64,000 nt of DNA, from contig NZ_PVZB01000003.1 of the NCBI RefSeq assembly GCF_003002025.1, forward strand, positions 124,001-188,000, given 5' to 3'. Positions 63,559 through 64,000 of this stretch are shown piece after piece (positions within the stretch are counted from its first letter, which is position 1; each line of letters begins with the position of its first letter). The DNA comes from Paraburkholderia sp. BL25I1N1 (GTDB taxonomy: Bacteria > Pseudomonadota > Gammaproteobacteria > Burkholderiales > Burkholderiaceae). The notes below the pieces were generated by a model. It worked only from the letters and a program-made list of their open reading frames with translations, was not told the origin of the DNA and made no database searches. Made by a program: the position numbers and the translations under genes.

Positions 63559-64000
63559 TCATGTGGCGGCAGTCCATATTTGCATTCCCACCGTGGCGAC
63601 AAGGCCAACACCATCCGCGCCGGATTCGAGCGTGACGGTGCCACCCTGGCGATGGGCAATCTCCCGCACGATCGGCAGGCCGAGGCCCGTGCCGTCTGCG
63701 TGACTCGACGCGCGATAGAAGCGTTCGAACACCCGCGCCCGCGCCTCGGCCTTGATACCCGGTCCATTGTCGATCACACGCACGATAGCCATGTCGTCAC
63801 GGCGCTCGGTCTGCACGGTCACGCGGCCGCCCGGCTGGGTATAACGCAGCGCGTTGTCGACGAGATTGGTGACGAGCGCCGCGGTCAATGCCTCGTCGCC
63901 GGTAACGATCATTCCGTCTTCCAGCTCGGCGCCCAGATCGATTTCACGAGACTGCGCAAATGCAATCAACTCCTCAAGAACACCTGCAATCAACGCACTG
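63559..64000 (-). CDS. sensor histidine kinase, C-terminal part
   Basis: The last 147 or so residues of a kinase whose start is beyond the window. The HATPase domain is complete: N-box NLVDNALRYT, G1 DNGPGI, F-box FERFYR and G2 GTGLGLPIV. It is transcribed before the response regulator, 25 bases upstream of it, so the two form a two-component system. The sensing domain cannot be seen. Confidence 0.92.
   Translation of the reverse strand, partial: SALIAGVLEELIAFAQSREIDLGAELEDGMIVTGDEALTAALVTNLVDNALRYTQPGGRVTVQTERRDDMAIVRVIDNGPGIKAEARARVFERFYRASSHADGTGLGLPIVREIAHRQGGTVTLESGADGVGLVATVGMQIWTAAT

Overview
The window looks like a chromosome segment of a Paraburkholderia/Burkholderia species. It is GC-rich, carries a DUF2844/DUF3443 pair typical of the group and a monomeric NADP-dependent isocitrate dehydrogenase. 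It also has a complete ornibactin/malleobactin-type siderophore locus and a Wzx/Wzy-type exopolysaccharide locus. The species assignment is inference from gene content. No tRNA, rRNA, CRISPR array or intact insertion sequence was seen.

Layout. Positions 1-6.1 kb hold housekeeping and accessory genes: a LysR-like tail, the DUF2844 and DUF3443 genes, an alpha/beta hydrolase, a small orphan and icd. Positions 6.4-38.7 kb are iron acquisition. In order they hold a Fur-box-preceded TonB receptor, a LysR/MFS pair, and pvdF and pvdA. Two NRPS genes follow (A-PCP-C-A-PCP-E-C-A-PCP and C-A-PCP-C-PCP), with a divergent PvdE-like exporter. The import genes come next (binding protein, FhuF-like reductase, fused double permease, ATPase), then a SyrP-like hydroxylase, an MbtH protein and an ECF sigma factor with a Fur box. 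Three promoters with one architecture, GGTAAA-N17-CGTC, drive the NRPS operon, the exporter and the MbtH/import operon. The product is inferred to be a hydroxamate/hydroxycarboxylate tetrapeptide capped with an amine. No OrbK/OrbL-type acyltransferase is present, so it is more malleobactin-like than ornibactin-like.

Positions 39-45 kb hold a monooxygenase/alcohol dehydrogenase pair, a collagen-like lipoprotein gene with 50 perfect Gly-Thr-Ser triplets and an in-frame stop, an ICMT-like membrane methyltransferase and a small orphan. Positions 45-60.2 kb are the exopolysaccharide locus on the minus strand, in two blocks. The first block is a UDP-ManNAc dehydrogenase, a GT4, an alpha/alpha-barrel protein and a WecG/CpsF transferase. 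The second is the initiating phosphotransferase, Wza, Wzb, Wzc, Wzx, GT25, Wzy and a secreted lyase. Beyond it lie a degenerate EAL-domain gene, a lone DUF4096 gene and a two-component system that runs off the end.

The most interesting signal is regulatory. Each exopolysaccharide block and the EAL gene has a good sigma-54 (-24/-12) promoter candidate on the minus strand. A palindrome built on CGTTACG lies upstream of each one. For the two exopolysaccharide promoters the palindrome sits at exactly the same distance (124 intervening bases); for the EAL gene its centre is about one helical turn farther. This looks like one RpoN/enhancer-binding-protein regulon joining exopolysaccharide synthesis to a catalytically dead EAL protein. 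The regulator itself is not in the window.
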